64,000 bases of DNA from Mesorhizobium shangrilense (GTDB lineage: Bacteria; Pseudomonadota; Alphaproteobacteria; Rhizobiales; Rhizobiaceae). The stretch spans positions 744,001-808,000 of the forward strand of contig NZ_JBEWSZ010000001.1 of assembly GCF_040537815.1 (NCBI RefSeq). The letters are read 5' to 3'. The notes under the pieces were generated by a model, which ran no database searches, was not told where the DNA came from, and saw nothing but the letters and a program-made list of their open reading frames with translations. Position 1 is the stretch's first letter. The number at the start of each line of letters is the position of its first letter. Below, piece after piece: positions 17,229-27,069 of the stretch. Both the position numbers and the translations under genes were made by a program.

Positions 17229-18337
17229 CGGTCCTCGTCAACATCCGCCATCAGCTCGAGAGTTTTGCGCTCGATGTTCGCTTTGAAAGTGCGGGGCGGT
17301 TGACCGCGTTGTTCGGTCCCTCGGGTTCCGGCAAGACAACGTTGATCAACATGATCGCCGGGCTGATCCGGCCCGACAAGGGGCGCATCGAGGTCGACGG
17401 CCGCATGCTGGTCGACACGGATGCCGGCACATTCGTGCCGAAGCACAAGCGGCGCATCGGCATGGTGTTCCAGGATGCGCGGCTGTTTCCGCATATGAGC
17501 GTGGCCAGCAATCTGCGCTACGGCCGCTGGTTCACGCCGGCGGCGCAACGCTATGCCGACATGAGCGCCGTGGTTGAGCTGCTCGGCATCGGCGCGCTGT
17601 TGGAACGGCGGCCGGCAAAGCTCTCCGGCGGCGAAAAACAGCGGGTGGCCATCGGGCGGGCGCTGCTTGCCAGCCCAAAACTTCTGCTCATGGATGAGCC
17701 GCTGGCGTCGCTCGACGAGGCGCGCAAGGCCGAAATCCTGCCCTATATCGAACGGCTGCGCGACGAGATGAAGATCCCGATCGTCTATGTCAGCCATTCG
17801 GTGGCCGAGGTCGCCCGCCTGTCGAGCGATGTGGTGGTGCTGGCGCGGGGCAAGGTCGCCGCTTACGGCCCAACCGGTGCCATCATGCAGCGGCTCGACC
17901 TTTTGCCGGCGGAAGAGCGCGCCGAGGGCGGCGCCGTGCTCGATACCAGGGTGATCAGCCATGACGAGGCGTTCGGCATGACGGTGCTCGGTTCACCGGC
18001 GGGCGAGATCCGCGTGCCACGGCTGGCAATCGCGGTTGGAGCGCCGGTGCGCATCCGCATTCGCGCCCGTGACGTGATGATCGCCACCGAGCGGCCTGCG
18101 GGTCTCAGCGCGCTCAACATTTTGTCAGGCACGGTCATGGCGATAAAGCCGGGCGAGGGGCCTGCTGTCGAGGTCGGTATCGATTGCAATGGTGCGATAG
18201 TGATTGCCCGGATCACCGAGCAATCGCGGCATGCGCTGGGGCTTCAGCTTGGCCGACAGGTTTTTGCTGTGATCAAGACCGTAAGTTTCGATCGCGCGAA
18301 CACCGGCGCCGGCCTGCCCGTCGAGGCGGATGCATGA
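17225..18337 (+). CDS. modC: Molybdate ABC transporter ATP-binding protein
   Basis: 370 residues. Walker A is GPSGSGKTT, the Q-loop FQDARLFPHM, the signature LSGGEKQRVAIGRALL, and Walker B LLLMDEPLASLDE. The H-loop YVSHSVAEVARL follows. A C-terminal TOBE domain (about residues 290-360) binds molybdate and can inhibit transport. The three mod genes form one operon driven from upstream of modA. Confidence 0.96.
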   Translation: MTVLVNIRHQLESFALDVRFESAGRLTALFGPSGSGKTTLINMIAGLIRPDKGRIEVDGRMLVDTDAGTFVPKHKRRIGMVFQDARLFPHMSVASNLRYGRWFTPAAQRYADMSAVVELLGIGALLERRPAKLSGGEKQRVAIGRALLASPKLLLMDEPLASLDEARKAEILPYIERLRDEMKIPIVYVSHSVAEVARLSSDVVVLARGKVAAYGPTGAIMQRLDLLPAEERAEGGAVLDTRVISHDEAFGMTVLGSPAGEIRVPRLAIAVGAPVRIRIRARDVMIATERPAGLSALNILSGTVMAIKPGEGPAVEVGIDCNGAIVIARITEQSRHALGLQLGRQVFAVIKTVSFDRANTGAGLPVEADA

Positions 18338-18350
18338 CGCGAATGGCTGT

Positions 18351-18373
18351 CGCTATGTTAATTTGGAATAGCG
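18351..18373. promoter_or_regulatory. Candidate Mo-box palindrome upstream of the ModE-like gene
   Basis: CGCTAT (18351-18356) and ATAGCG (18368-18373) are perfect inverted halves 11 bases apart, like the outer parts of ModE operators. It lies 13 bp after modC and 55 bp before the ModE-like gene, so it may mark autoregulation. Confidence 0.5.
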
Positions 18374-18427
18374 GTTTCACTGGAGAGCTTCTAGTATGGG
18401 TGTGGGCGTGACCGCGGAGGACCCGAA

Positions 18428-18820
<393 letters not shown>

Positions 18821-18874
18821 TTAGGAAGTGGCCGGCATTCTTGTGCTATCTTCCGTCACGAAACATCATTTCAT

Positions 18875-18892
18875 CTACTGCCTACTGCCTAG
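18875..18892 (-). repeat. Inverted copy of the heptamer repeat
   Basis: On the minus strand this reads CTAGGCAGTAGGCAGTAG. Its TAG at 18891-18889 is the cobF stop codon. Together with the array at 18766 it forms a hairpin between two convergent genes, and may act as a bidirectional transcription barrier. Confidence 0.8.
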
Positions 18893-19653
18893 TCTCCTGG
18901 CTTTCGCAGCAGGTAGGTGTCCATGATCCAGCCCTTGCTGCGCCGGGCGTCTTCACGGATTTTCTCGATCTCCGCGCCGACGTCGCCGAGGCGGCCGGAG
19001 ATGATGATTTCGTCGGGCGTGCCGAGATAGGCGCCCCAGTGGATGATGAGATCCTTGTCGCTCAGCGTGTTGAAGGCGCATTTGCCGTCCAGCATGACGA
19101 CGGTGCTGCCGGCATTGTCCGGCATGCCTTCTTCCGTGAGGCGGCGGCCGGTGGTGACAAGGAAGGAATCGCCAATGCGGTTCAGCGCCATTTTGTGGCT
19201 GGCGGCGAGCGCCTGCACGGCGGTGATGCCGGGCATGACGTCCAGTTCGAACTCGACATTGGCCCTCAGCCGCACACGCTCCAGGATGCGCAGCGCGCTG
19301 TCATAGAGCGAGGGGTCGCCCCAGATCAGGAAAGCGCCGCAGCCATCTTCCGGCAGTTCGTCGCGGATCAGGGCTTCGTAAATGGCGGCGATCGCCTCAT
19401 GCCAATCATCGACGGTCGAGCGGTAGGAGGATGTCGGCTCGGCGCGCACCGGCACATCGAACTCGACCCGGCGCGATTTGGGATTGGTGACGAAACGGTC
19501 GCAGATCTGGCGGCGCAGTTCGGCCAGATCATTCTTCTTCGCGCCCTTGTCGGGAATGAACAGCACATCGGCCCGGTTCAGGCCTGATATGGCCTGCACG
19601 GTCATGTGCTCCGGATTGCCGGCGCCGATGCCGATGACGAGAACCTTGCGCAT
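18889..19653 (-). CDS. cobF: Precorrin-6A synthase (deacetylating)
   Basis: 254 residues. MRKVLVIGIGAGNPEHMTVQAI is the SAM-binding tetrapyrrole methylase start, and GAFLIWGDPSLYDSALRIL is the second conserved motif. ELDVMPGITAVQALAA marks the CobF branch, which methylates C1 and releases acetate in the aerobic cobalamin pathway. No other cob genes are in the window, so it is separated from the main cluster. It converges with the ModE-like gene and ends inside the repeat. Confidence 0.93.
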   Translation of the reverse strand: MRKVLVIGIGAGNPEHMTVQAISGLNRADVLFIPDKGAKKNDLAELRRQICDRFVTNPKSRRVEFDVPVRAEPTSSYRSTVDDWHEAIAAIYEALIRDELPEDGCGAFLIWGDPSLYDSALRILERVRLRANVEFELDVMPGITAVQALAASHKMALNRIGDSFLVTTGRRLTEEGMPDNAGSTVVMLDGKCAFNTLSDKDLIIHWGAYLGTPDEIIISGRLGDVGAEIEKIREDARRSKGWIMDTYLLRKPGD

Positions 19654-19876
19654 GGCCGAACTCCTGCCCGATCGAGGCTTGCCTGTCCAGACCGCGATTG
19701 TGTGAGCGCAGGCAGTTGCGCCGGCATGCAGGGGCTTTGAACGCGGGGCTGAAACAAGTAGGGTCGCGCCATTGATTGTCCAGGCATGTCGTTCCCCAAT
19801 TCGCCGTGCACCTTCGGGTCAGGCCCGGCGGCATGCCTTGAGGTGATATGTGATGGTTTGTGGGAGGGGAGCTGTG

Positions 19877-20893
19877 ATGTTGCGAACTGTCTTGGCTGCA
19901 GGATTGATGCTCTGCGCAGCGCCCGCGCTGGCAAATGATTCGACCGCCGAGCTTGGCACTGGTGGTCTGATCCTGTCGCGCAGCGACGCGGTGGCGATGC
20001 AAAGCGAGGACCTTTACATCTCGCCGGACAAGGTGACGGTCGACTATGTCTTCCACAACAACACTGACAAGGATGTCGATGCGATCGTCGCTTTTCCGAT
20101 GCCGGATATCGAGGGCAATCCCGAGGAAATGCCGGCCATCCCCAACGACCCCAGTGACAATTTTCTCGGCTTCGAAGTGACGATCGACGGCGCGGCGGTA
20201 AAGCCGCAGCTTGAGCAGAAGGTGTTTGCGCTGGGCGTCGACATCAGCGCCGAGCTGAAGGCGCAGAACGTGCCGTTCTATCCGTTCGGCGACGCGGCAC
20301 GGGCAGCACTCGCAAAGCTGCCGCAGGCGGTCGCCGATGACTGGGTCAACCGCGGCATCATCATCGAGGACAGTTCAGACGACGGTTCGGGCATGAAGAC
20401 CGTCTACTCGCCATTCTGGCAATTGCGCTCGACCTATTGGTGGCGCTCGAATTTTCCCGCCAACGCGGATGTCCGTGTCTCGCACCGCTACAAGCCCAGC
20501 GTCGGCAGCTCGTCGACGGTCAGCTTCTTTTCCGATGGCAAGTTCCAGGACCCGTACACCGCCTACAAGACACGCTACTGCATGGACAGCACGTTCGAAA
20601 ACGCCATCCGCAAGGCGGCCAAGGATGATCCCGACGGCTATCCGAAATATTACGAGAGCCGCATCGCCTATATCCTGACCACCGGCGGCAACTGGGCGAC
20701 GGGCACGATCGGCAAGTTCAAGCTGACCGTCGACAAGGGCAATGCGAAAAACCTGGTCTCGTTCTGCGGCGATAATGTCAGGAAGGTGGGGCCAACGACC
20801 TTCGAGATGACGGCCAATGATTTCTATCCCGAGCACGACATCAATATCCTCATGCTCAACCCGGCCGACAGCAATGGCGGGAGCGCAAACTGA
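19877..20893 (+). CDS. DUF4424 family exported protein
   Basis: 338 residues from ATG 19877, preceded by GGGAGGGGAGC; an upstream start at 19850 is less likely. A signal peptide MLRTVLAAGLMLCAAPALA is followed by mature NDSTAELGTGGL. The segment SEDLYISPDKVTVDYVFHNNT and FPMPDIEGNP match the DUF4424 family. Periplasmic or surface protein of unknown function. Its stop overlaps the folA start (TGATG), so folA may depend on it for translation. Confidence 0.88.
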   Translation: MLRTVLAAGLMLCAAPALANDSTAELGTGGLILSRSDAVAMQSEDLYISPDKVTVDYVFHNNTDKDVDAIVAFPMPDIEGNPEEMPAIPNDPSDNFLGFEVTIDGAAVKPQLEQKVFALGVDISAELKAQNVPFYPFGDAARAALAKLPQAVADDWVNRGIIIEDSSDDGSGMKTVYSPFWQLRSTYWWRSNFPANADVRVSHRYKPSVGSSSTVSFFSDGKFQDPYTAYKTRYCMDSTFENAIRKAAKDDPDGYPKYYESRIAYILTTGGNWATGTIGKFKLTVDKGNAKNLVSFCGDNVRKVGPTTFEMTANDFYPEHDINILMLNPADSNGGSAN

Positions 20894-21402
20894 TGGATGT
20901 CGCTGTTTATGTCGCCATCGCCGAAAACGGCGTGATCGGGCGTGACGGTGGTTTGCCCTGGCGGCTTTCCACCGACCTCAAGCGTTTCAAGGCCGATACG
21001 ATGGGCAAGCCCATCATCATGGGCCGCAAGACCTATGAGGGCATCGGCCGGCCGCTGCCGGGCAGGCTGAACATCGTGGTCACCCGCGACAAGGACTGGA
21101 GCGCCGAGGGCATCGAAGTCGTGCATTCGCTGGATGATGCCATCCAACTGGCCAAAGCGCGCGCGGCTGGCGCCGACGAGGTCTGCATCATTGGCGGCGG
21201 CCAGATCTATGCGCAGGCGCTGCCGTTGGCCGACCGCCTGCATGTCACCCACATTCTGGCCGATGTCGATGGTGACGCGCATTTTCCGCCGATCGACCCC
21301 AAGCTGTGGCGTGTTGTCCGGGCGGAAGACATTCCGGCCGGCGAAAAGGACAGCCACGCGACGCGCTACACGGTTTACGAGCGCCGCCGCGAAATGCTTT
21401 GA
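20893..21402 (+). CDS. folA: Dihydrofolate reductase
   Basis: 169 residues. AENGVIGRDGGLPWRLSTDLKRFK is the classic substrate/NADPH region. PIIMGRKTYEGIGRPLPGRLNIVV and CIIGGGQIYAQALPLAD (the GG nucleotide loop) are intact. Reduces dihydrofolate made by ThyA. The start overlaps the DUF4424 stop by one base, and it leads into hflKC with a gap of about 170 bp. Confidence 0.96.
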   Translation: MDVAVYVAIAENGVIGRDGGLPWRLSTDLKRFKADTMGKPIIMGRKTYEGIGRPLPGRLNIVVTRDKDWSAEGIEVVHSLDDAIQLAKARAAGADEVCIIGGGQIYAQALPLADRLHVTHILADVDGDAHFPPIDPKLWRVVRAEDIPAGEKDSHATRYTVYERRREML

Positions 21403-21570
21403 AAGACAGAAAGGGCATTGAGGGACGACAAAGGGTCGCGATCATCCAAAACAGATGCCGTCGACAGTCGATCGCGTTGAAAGCGCGTCGTGGCGTCCCT
21501 ATAGAAGAACAACACTGGATTTTGCGCCGTAACACCGGCGCATGAGGGAATTCCAAGCGAAAGGACATTC

Positions 21571-22686
21571 ATGCCCTGGAACGACAAGAGTGGCGGAGGC
21601 GGCGGCCCGTGGGGCGGCGGCGGAAATAGTGGCGGACCCTGGGGGCAGGGACCAAAAGGACCGACAGGTCCGCAGGGCTCGCCCCCCGATCTCGAAGACA
21701 TCATCCGGCGCGGCCAGGACAGGCTGCGGCGCGCTCTGCCGGGCGGCGGTGGCGCAAGCCCAGCTGTGTTCGCGTTGATCGCGGTCGCACTCGTCGTGCT
21801 GTGGGCATTCAAGGCCGTCTATACCGTGCAGCCCGACGAGGTTGCGGTCGAACTGCGTTTCGGCAAGCCGAAGGCGGAGCTTTCGCAGCCAGGCCTGCAT
21901 TTCCATTGGTGGCCGCTTGAAACCGTCGAGACGGCCAAGATTTCCGAGCAGCTCGTCGACATTGGCGGTGGCAACACCAGCGGCAACGGCCTGATGCTTT
22001 CGGGCGACCAGAACATCGTCAACGTGCAGTTTTCGGTGGCCTATCAGGTCTCCGATCCCCGGGCCTATCTGTTCGACGTCTCGGATCCCGACGGCATGCT
22101 GCGGCAGGTTGCCGAAAGCGCGATGCGCGAAGCGGTCGGCCGCCGGCCGGCGCAGGACATCTTCCGCGATGACCGCCAGGGCATAGCGGCCTCGGTGCGC
22201 GAGATCATCCAGACGACGCTGGACGGCTACAAGGCCGGTCTGAACGTCAACGCCGTCTCGATCGAGGATGCGGCACCGCCACGCGAGGTGGCCGATGCGT
22301 TTGACGAGGTGCAGCGTGCCGAGCAGGACGAGGACAAGTTCGTCGAGCAGGCCAACCAGTATTCCAACCAGAAGCTCGGCCAGGCACGCGGCGAGGCGGC
22401 ACAGGTCCGCGAAGACGCGGCCGCCTACAAGAATCGGGTCGTGCAGGAAGCCGAGGGTGAGGCGCAGCGCTTCATCTCGGTCTACGACGAATATGCCAAG
22501 GCGCCCGACGTGACGCGCAAGCGCCTGTATCTCGAAACGATGGAGAAGGTCCTGAAGGACTCCAACAAGGTCATTGTCGAGCAAGGCAACGGACAGGGTG
22601 TTGTTCCCTACCTGCCGCTGCCGGCACTGCAGCAGAAGGCGCCGACGCCCACCCCCCTTGGTGCGACCACGGGAGGTAACCAGTAA
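21571..22686 (+). CDS. hflK: FtsH modulator HflK (band 7/SPFH)
   Basis: 371 residues. The Gly/Pro/Trp-rich cytoplasmic start (MPWNDKSGGGGGPWGGGGNS) is characteristic. One membrane helix lies at about residues 68-86. The SPFH domain follows (VQPDEVAVELRFGKPKAELSQPG) with a coiled-coil region rich in EQDEDKFVEQANQYSN. Forms a periplasm-facing cage with HflC around FtsH and limits its proteolysis. Stop and next start overlap (TAATG). Confidence 0.96.
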   Translation: MPWNDKSGGGGGPWGGGGNSGGPWGQGPKGPTGPQGSPPDLEDIIRRGQDRLRRALPGGGGASPAVFALIAVALVVLWAFKAVYTVQPDEVAVELRFGKPKAELSQPGLHFHWWPLETVETAKISEQLVDIGGGNTSGNGLMLSGDQNIVNVQFSVAYQVSDPRAYLFDVSDPDGMLRQVAESAMREAVGRRPAQDIFRDDRQGIAASVREIIQTTLDGYKAGLNVNAVSIEDAAPPREVADAFDEVQRAEQDEDKFVEQANQYSNQKLGQARGEAAQVREDAAAYKNRVVQEAEGEAQRFISVYDEYAKAPDVTRKRLYLETMEKVLKDSNKVIVEQGNGQGVVPYLPLPALQQKAPTPTPLGATTGGNQ

Positions 22687-23675
22687 TGGCCAACCGTCTT
22701 CCCATCATCGTCGTCATCCTGGCGGTCATCCTGTTCCTCATCTATTCGTCGGTCTTCGTGGTGAATGCGCGCCAGCAGGCGCTCGTGCTGCGGTTCGGTG
22801 AGATCGTCGACGTCAAGAGCGAACCCGGCATCTACTTCAAGGCGCCGTTCTCGTTCTTCGACGCCGATACGGTGCAGCTGATCGAGAACCGGGTGCTGCG
22901 CTTCGACCTCGACAACATCCGCGTCCAGGTGTCGGGCGGCAAGTTCTATGAGGTCGATGCCTTCATCGCCTATCGCATCTCGGATCCGCGCGTCTTCCGT
23001 GCCGCCGTGTCCGGTCAGATCGAATTGGCCGAAGCGCGCCTGCGGACCCGTCTCGACGCTGCCTTGCGCCGCGTCTACGGTCTGCGCGATTTCGAGGCCG
23101 CGCTCTCCGAAGAGCGCGCCGTGATGATGCGCGAAGTCCGCGATCAGCTCAGGCCCGACGCCACGTCGCTCGGCCTGCAGATCGAGGATGTCCGTATCCG
23201 CCGGACCGATCTTACGGCCGAGGTTTCACAGCAGACCTACGACCGCATGAAGGCCGAACGCCTGGCGGAAGCCGCGCGGCTGAGGGCACGCGGCAACGAA
23301 GCGGCACAGCGCATCACGGCACGCGCTGATCGTGAAGTGGTCGAGATCGTCGCCGAGGCGCAGAAAGAGTCCGAAATCCTGCGCGGTGAGGGCGAAGCCC
23401 AGCGCAGTGCCACCTTCGCCGATGCCTACAAGCGCGATCCGGCGTTCTTCGACTTCTACCGCTCGATGAATGCCTATGGTACCGCGTTGGACGGCACCGG
23501 AACGACGATGGTGCTTTCGCCGAGTTCGGAGTTCTTCCGGTTCTTCCGCGATCCCGACGGCAAGGAAGCGGGGGCGAAGCCTTTGGGGCCGCAGCCCGCA
23601 CCCGCTGCTCCGGCAGCAAGCGCCGCCCCGGCGGCGCCTGCCGCGCCGGCGGCTCAACCTGCAACCGGCCAGTAA
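22686..23675 (+). CDS. hflC: FtsH modulator HflC (band 7/SPFH)
   Basis: 329 residues. A membrane helix (about 5-25) is followed by the SPFH domain (ARQQALVLRFGEIVDVKSEPG, then DLDNIRVQVSGGKFYEVDAFIAYRI). A long helix EAARLRARGNEAAQRITARADRE and an Ala/Pro-rich tail (APAAPAASAAPAAPAAP) end the protein; the tail is longer than in E. coli HflC. Partner of HflK, coupled by a one-base overlap. Confidence 0.96.
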   Translation: MANRLPIIVVILAVILFLIYSSVFVVNARQQALVLRFGEIVDVKSEPGIYFKAPFSFFDADTVQLIENRVLRFDLDNIRVQVSGGKFYEVDAFIAYRISDPRVFRAAVSGQIELAEARLRTRLDAALRRVYGLRDFEAALSEERAVMMREVRDQLRPDATSLGLQIEDVRIRRTDLTAEVSQQTYDRMKAERLAEAARLRARGNEAAQRITARADREVVEIVAEAQKESEILRGEGEAQRSATFADAYKRDPAFFDFYRSMNAYGTALDGTGTTMVLSPSSEFFRFFRDPDGKEAGAKPLGPQPAPAAPAASAAPAAPAAPAAQPATGQ

Positions 23676-23681
23676 AGGCCG

Positions 23682-23870
23682 GTGCAGGACTTCTTCGCCG
23701 CCATTGGCCTGGTCCTCGTTGTCGAGGGGCTGGTCTATGGCGGCTTTCCGGAGTTCGCCAAGAAACTGGCGGGCGAGGTTCTGTCGATGCCGGAGAATGT
23801 ATTGCGCATCGCCGGGCTGGCGGCGATCGCCGTCGGTGTCGGCATCGTCTGGCTGGTGCGGGGCGGGTGA
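23682..23870 (+). CDS. DUF2065 small membrane protein
   Basis: 62 residues from GTG 23682. Two membrane helices: FFAAIGLVLVVEGLVYGGFP and LRIAGLAAIAVGVGIVWLV. The DUF2065 family is nearly always next to hflKC in proteobacteria (established gene neighbourhood; function unknown). Lies 6 bp after hflC. Confidence 0.9.
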   Translation: MQDFFAAIGLVLVVEGLVYGGFPEFAKKLAGEVLSMPENVLRIAGLAAIAVGVGIVWLVRGG

Positions 23871-24017
23871 GGCTGATTGGTTTGCGGCTTGGGAATAACG
23901 CAGGATTTCTGCCCTGCTTCTAGCCACAGCCGCAAACGTGCCGTATTTCTTGCCAACATGACGCGACGCGGCGTTTTCGCCGAAGCGCTTTTTCAGAAAA
24001 TACCGGGAGGCTTCTCG

Positions 24018-25532
24018 ATGACATCCAACACCCTTTTGCGCGCGGCACGACGGACGTTCATCGCTGGTGCGGCGGCGCTGCTCGTCGGCGTGGTTGCTGT
24101 TCCGTCCTTTGTCACGCCTGTGTTCGCCAATGACGGGCCGCCCTCGGTCGCCGATCTCGCTGACAAGCTGCTCGGCGCGGTGGTCAACATATCGACCTCG
24201 CAGACAGTCAAGGGCACGGAAGGTCCGGGCGCCGTTCCGATGCCGCAGCTACCGGAGGGCTCGCCCTTCCAGGACTTCTTCGACGACTTCTTCAAGAACC
24301 GTGGTGGCGACAAGGACAATGGCGCGCAGAAGGTGCAGTCGCTGGGTTCCGGCTTCGTCGTCGACGCGGACCAGGGCATCGTGGTGACCAACAACCACGT
24401 GATCGCCGACGCCGACGATATCGAAGTCAATTTTTCAGATGGCGTCACGCTGAAGGCGACGCTGATTGGCACCGACCCCAAGACCGATGTCGCCGTGCTG
24501 AAGGTCGATCCGAAGGGGCACAAGCTGACCTCGGTGAAATTCGGCGACTCCACCAAGATGCGTGTCGGCGACTGGGTGATGGCGATCGGCAATCCGTTCG
24601 GCCTCGGCGGCACGGTGACGGTGGGCATCGTCTCGGCCCGCAACCGCGACATCAATTCGGGTCCCTATGACGACTTCATCCAGACCGATGCCGCGATCAA
24701 CCGCGGCAATTCCGGCGGACCGCTGTTCAACAGCGCCGGCGAAGTGATCGGCATCAACACGGCGATCATTTCGCCGTCCGGCGGTTCGATCGGCATCGGC
24801 TTCTCCATACCCGCGCAGCTTGCGTCCGGCGTCGTCGACCAGCTTCGCCAGTTCGGCGAGACGCGGCGCGGCTGGCTCGGCGTGCGCATCCAGCCCGTGA
24901 CCGCCGACATTGCCGAAAGCCTGGGCATGGCGACCGCCAAGGGCGCGCTCGTCGCCGGCGTCATCAAGGGCGGACCTGTCGACAACGGAACCGTTCAGGC
25001 CGGCGACGTCATCATCAAGTTTGACGGTACGGATATCCACGAGATGCGCGACCTGCCGCGCGTCGTGGCGGAAAGCCCGGTCGGCAAGGCGGTCGACGTG
25101 GTCATCGTGCGCAAGGGCGTCGAGCAGACCGTGAAGGTGACGCTCGGCCGGCTTGAGGACGGCGAGAAAGCAGCCAGCGCCGAAGACAAGGGCACCGATC
25201 AGGGCAAGGCCGACAAGGCGCCACCGGTTTCGACGGCGGCCGTGCTTGGCATGACCATCGGCGAACTCAATGACGACACGCGCAAGAAGTTCAGCATTGC
25301 CGCCGACGTTTCCGGCGTCGTCATCACCGACGTCGCCAAGGACTCGGCAGCCGCTGAGCGCGGCATCCAGCCCGGCGAAGTGATCACCGAGATCGCACAG
25401 GAATCGGTTGCCACGCCCAAGGACGTCATGGACCGGATCGGCGCGTTGAAGGAGCAGGGACGCAAGAACGCGCTGCTGATGCTGGCGTCGAAGACCGGCG
25501 AACTGCGGTTCGTGACGATAAGAATGGATTGA
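24018..25532 (+). CDS. degP: DegP/HtrA-type periplasmic serine endopeptidase
   Basis: 504 residues from ATG 24018. A long signal peptide ends near VTPVFA-NDGPP. Catalytic triad segments: His in VVTNNHVIADADDI, Asp in DPKTDVAVLKVD, Ser in INRGNSGGPLF. Two PDZ domains follow (about residues 300-390 and 410-495). Quality control of misfolded envelope proteins. Position after hflKC suggests a shared envelope-stress function. In-frame ATGs upstream (23877, 23958) are not supported by signal-peptide logic. Confidence 0.94.
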   Translation: MTSNTLLRAARRTFIAGAAALLVGVVAVPSFVTPVFANDGPPSVADLADKLLGAVVNISTSQTVKGTEGPGAVPMPQLPEGSPFQDFFDDFFKNRGGDKDNGAQKVQSLGSGFVVDADQGIVVTNNHVIADADDIEVNFSDGVTLKATLIGTDPKTDVAVLKVDPKGHKLTSVKFGDSTKMRVGDWVMAIGNPFGLGGTVTVGIVSARNRDINSGPYDDFIQTDAAINRGNSGGPLFNSAGEVIGINTAIISPSGGSIGIGFSIPAQLASGVVDQLRQFGETRRGWLGVRIQPVTADIAESLGMATAKGALVAGVIKGGPVDNGTVQAGDVIIKFDGTDIHEMRDLPRVVAESPVGKAVDVVIVRKGVEQTVKVTLGRLEDGEKAASAEDKGTDQGKADKAPPVSTAAVLGMTIGELNDDTRKKFSIAADVSGVVITDVAKDSAAAERGIQPGEVITEIAQESVATPKDVMDRIGALKEQGRKNALLMLASKTGELRFVTIRMD

Positions 25533-25569
25533 GTCCGGAAAATCCGGAAACACTCTGATCCTGAAAAGA

Positions 25570-25598
25570 AAAGGGCGGCTAGCGAGCCGCCCTTTTTC
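25570..25598. terminator. Bidirectional terminator between degP and the GNAT gene
   Basis: AAAGGGCGGCT, loop AGCG, AGCCGCCCTTT then TTCTT. An 11-bp stem with A and T flanks. The TAG stop of the minus-strand GNAT gene (25579) lies inside the hairpin. Confidence 0.85.
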
Positions 25599-26151
25599 TT
25601 GCTTCCCAGTTGATGCGAGAGAGCCTGTAGAACACATGCCGCATGAGCGCGGGATGGCTATCGGGAATGCCCGGATGGTCGAAATCGGCCAAGGGATCGG
25701 CGGTCATGCCGATGCGTTCCATGACGGCGGTGGAGCGGCGGTTGTCCTCGACGGCAAAGGACACGATTTCATCGAGCCCAAGCGTTTCGAAGCCGTAGGC
25801 CAGCCAGGCCTCGGCTGCCTCCGAGACATAGCCTTTGCCCCAGAATTCGGGCGCCAGCCGCCAGCCGGTCTCGATGGTGCCGGCCGGCAGGAACGGCAAG
25901 TGGCCAGTTCCGGTGATGCCGACAAAGCCGATGCATTCCCCGGTGGCCGCAATCTCGGCCGCGGCGAAGCCGTAGCCGTCACGCTCGATGGCCGTGTGCA
26001 GTTCATCCATCTTGGCGTCGGCCTGCGTACGGTTGCGCCGGAACGGGAAGAACTCCATGACGCGTTCGTCGGAATTGATCCGGTGGAAGAGTTCGCGGTC
26101 GCGGTCCTCCCAGTTGCGCAGGATCAGGCGTTCGGTGCGGATGGGTTTCAT
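25579..26151 (-). CDS. GNAT family N-acetyltransferase (RimJ/RimL-like)
   Basis: 190 residues. Starts [22 protein letters not shown], the RimJ-type opening. The acetyl-CoA site is ETGWRLAPEFWGKGYVSEAAEAWLAYGFE. SFAVEDNRRSTAVMERIGM gives the second motif. Substrate unknown. Overlaps the serB stop by four bases (ATGA), so it is coupled to serB. Confidence 0.9.
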   Translation of the reverse strand: MKPIRTERLILRNWEDRDRELFHRINSDERVMEFFPFRRNRTQADAKMDELHTAIERDGYGFAAAEIAATGECIGFVGITGTGHLPFLPAGTIETGWRLAPEFWGKGYVSEAAEAWLAYGFETLGLDEIVSFAVEDNRRSTAVMERIGMTADPLADFDHPGIPDSHPALMRHVFYRLSRINWEARKRAAR

Positions 26152-27035
26152 TCGACAAATTCTTCGCGTCGATAGCCCTGAAGGTAGAGCAAGGCGGTCA
26201 GGTCACTGTGGTCGATGCGTACCTTTGCCTGCGCCGCGACAGCCGGCTTGGCATGAAGTGCCACGCCGGTGCCGGCGAGGCGGATCATGTCGAGGTCGTT
26301 GGCGCCGTCGCCGACCGCGATGGCATCGGCTGGCGCCAGGCCGAGGCGGGCTGAAATCTCCATCAGTGCATCGGCCTTGGCGGCACGGCCAAGGATCGGC
26401 TCGGCGACGAGACCGGTGAAGTGGCCGTCCTGCTCGATCAGGCGGTTGGCGCGGTTTTCCTGAAAACCAAGCATGGTCGCGATGCGCGTGGTGAACACCT
26501 CGAAGCCACCGGAGACCAGTGCCGTCCAGGCACCGTTGGCCCGCATCGTCTGGACAAGCGCGCGGCCGCCGGAAGCCAGTGTCAGGCGGTTGGCGATGAT
26601 GCGATCGACCACGGCGGCGTCGAGACCCTTCAACAGCGCCACGCGCTCGCGCAGTGCCGGTTCGAAGGCGATTTCGCCGTTCATCGATCGCGCGGTGATG
26701 GCGGCGACATGATCCTTGACGCCGATTTCGTCGGCAAGCTCGTCGATGCACTCCTGGTCGATCATGGTCGAATCCATGTCGGCGATGAGGATGCTCTTGC
26801 GTCTTCCCTCGACCGGCTGGACGATCACGTCGACCGGCTCCGAAGCCAGCGCGGCGCGCAGGCCGGCGGCCAACTCGGCGACGTCTGCCGCTTCGGGCAA
26901 GGCAAGGTCGCAAGCAATCCCTTCAGCCAGCCAATGAACAGCGCTTGCGCCAACCGACCTTGAGGCCATATTCGCAAGCGACGGCAAAAGGATCTGGTCG
27001 GCGGGACGGGACACGAGCGTGGCGACAAGCGGCAT
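26148..27035 (-). CDS. serB: Phosphoserine phosphatase
   Basis: 295 residues from ATG 27035 ([20 protein letters not shown]); an upstream start at 27176 would run deep into miaA. HAD motif I is [12 protein letters not shown], motif [13 protein letters not shown], motif [14 protein letters not shown]. The last step of serine synthesis. It is divergent from miaA; the two starts are only 35 bases apart (GTG 27070), so the promoters must overlap. Confidence 0.95.
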   Translation of the reverse strand: MPLVATLVSRPADQILLPSLANMASRSVGASAVHWLAEGIACDLALPEAADVAELAAGLRAALASEPVDVIVQPVEGRRKSILIADMDSTMIDQECIDELADEIGVKDHVAAITARSMNGEIAFEPALRERVALLKGLDAAVVDRIIANRLTLASGGRALVQTMRANGAWTALVSGGFEVFTTRIATMLGFQENRANRLIEQDGHFTGLVAEPILGRAAKADALMEISARLGLAPADAIAVGDGANDLDMIRLAGTGVALHAKPAVAAQAKVRIDHSDLTALLYLQGYRREEFVE

Positions 27036-27069
27036 TGAAAATTCCAGCGGAAAGGCGGGCGAAGGCCGC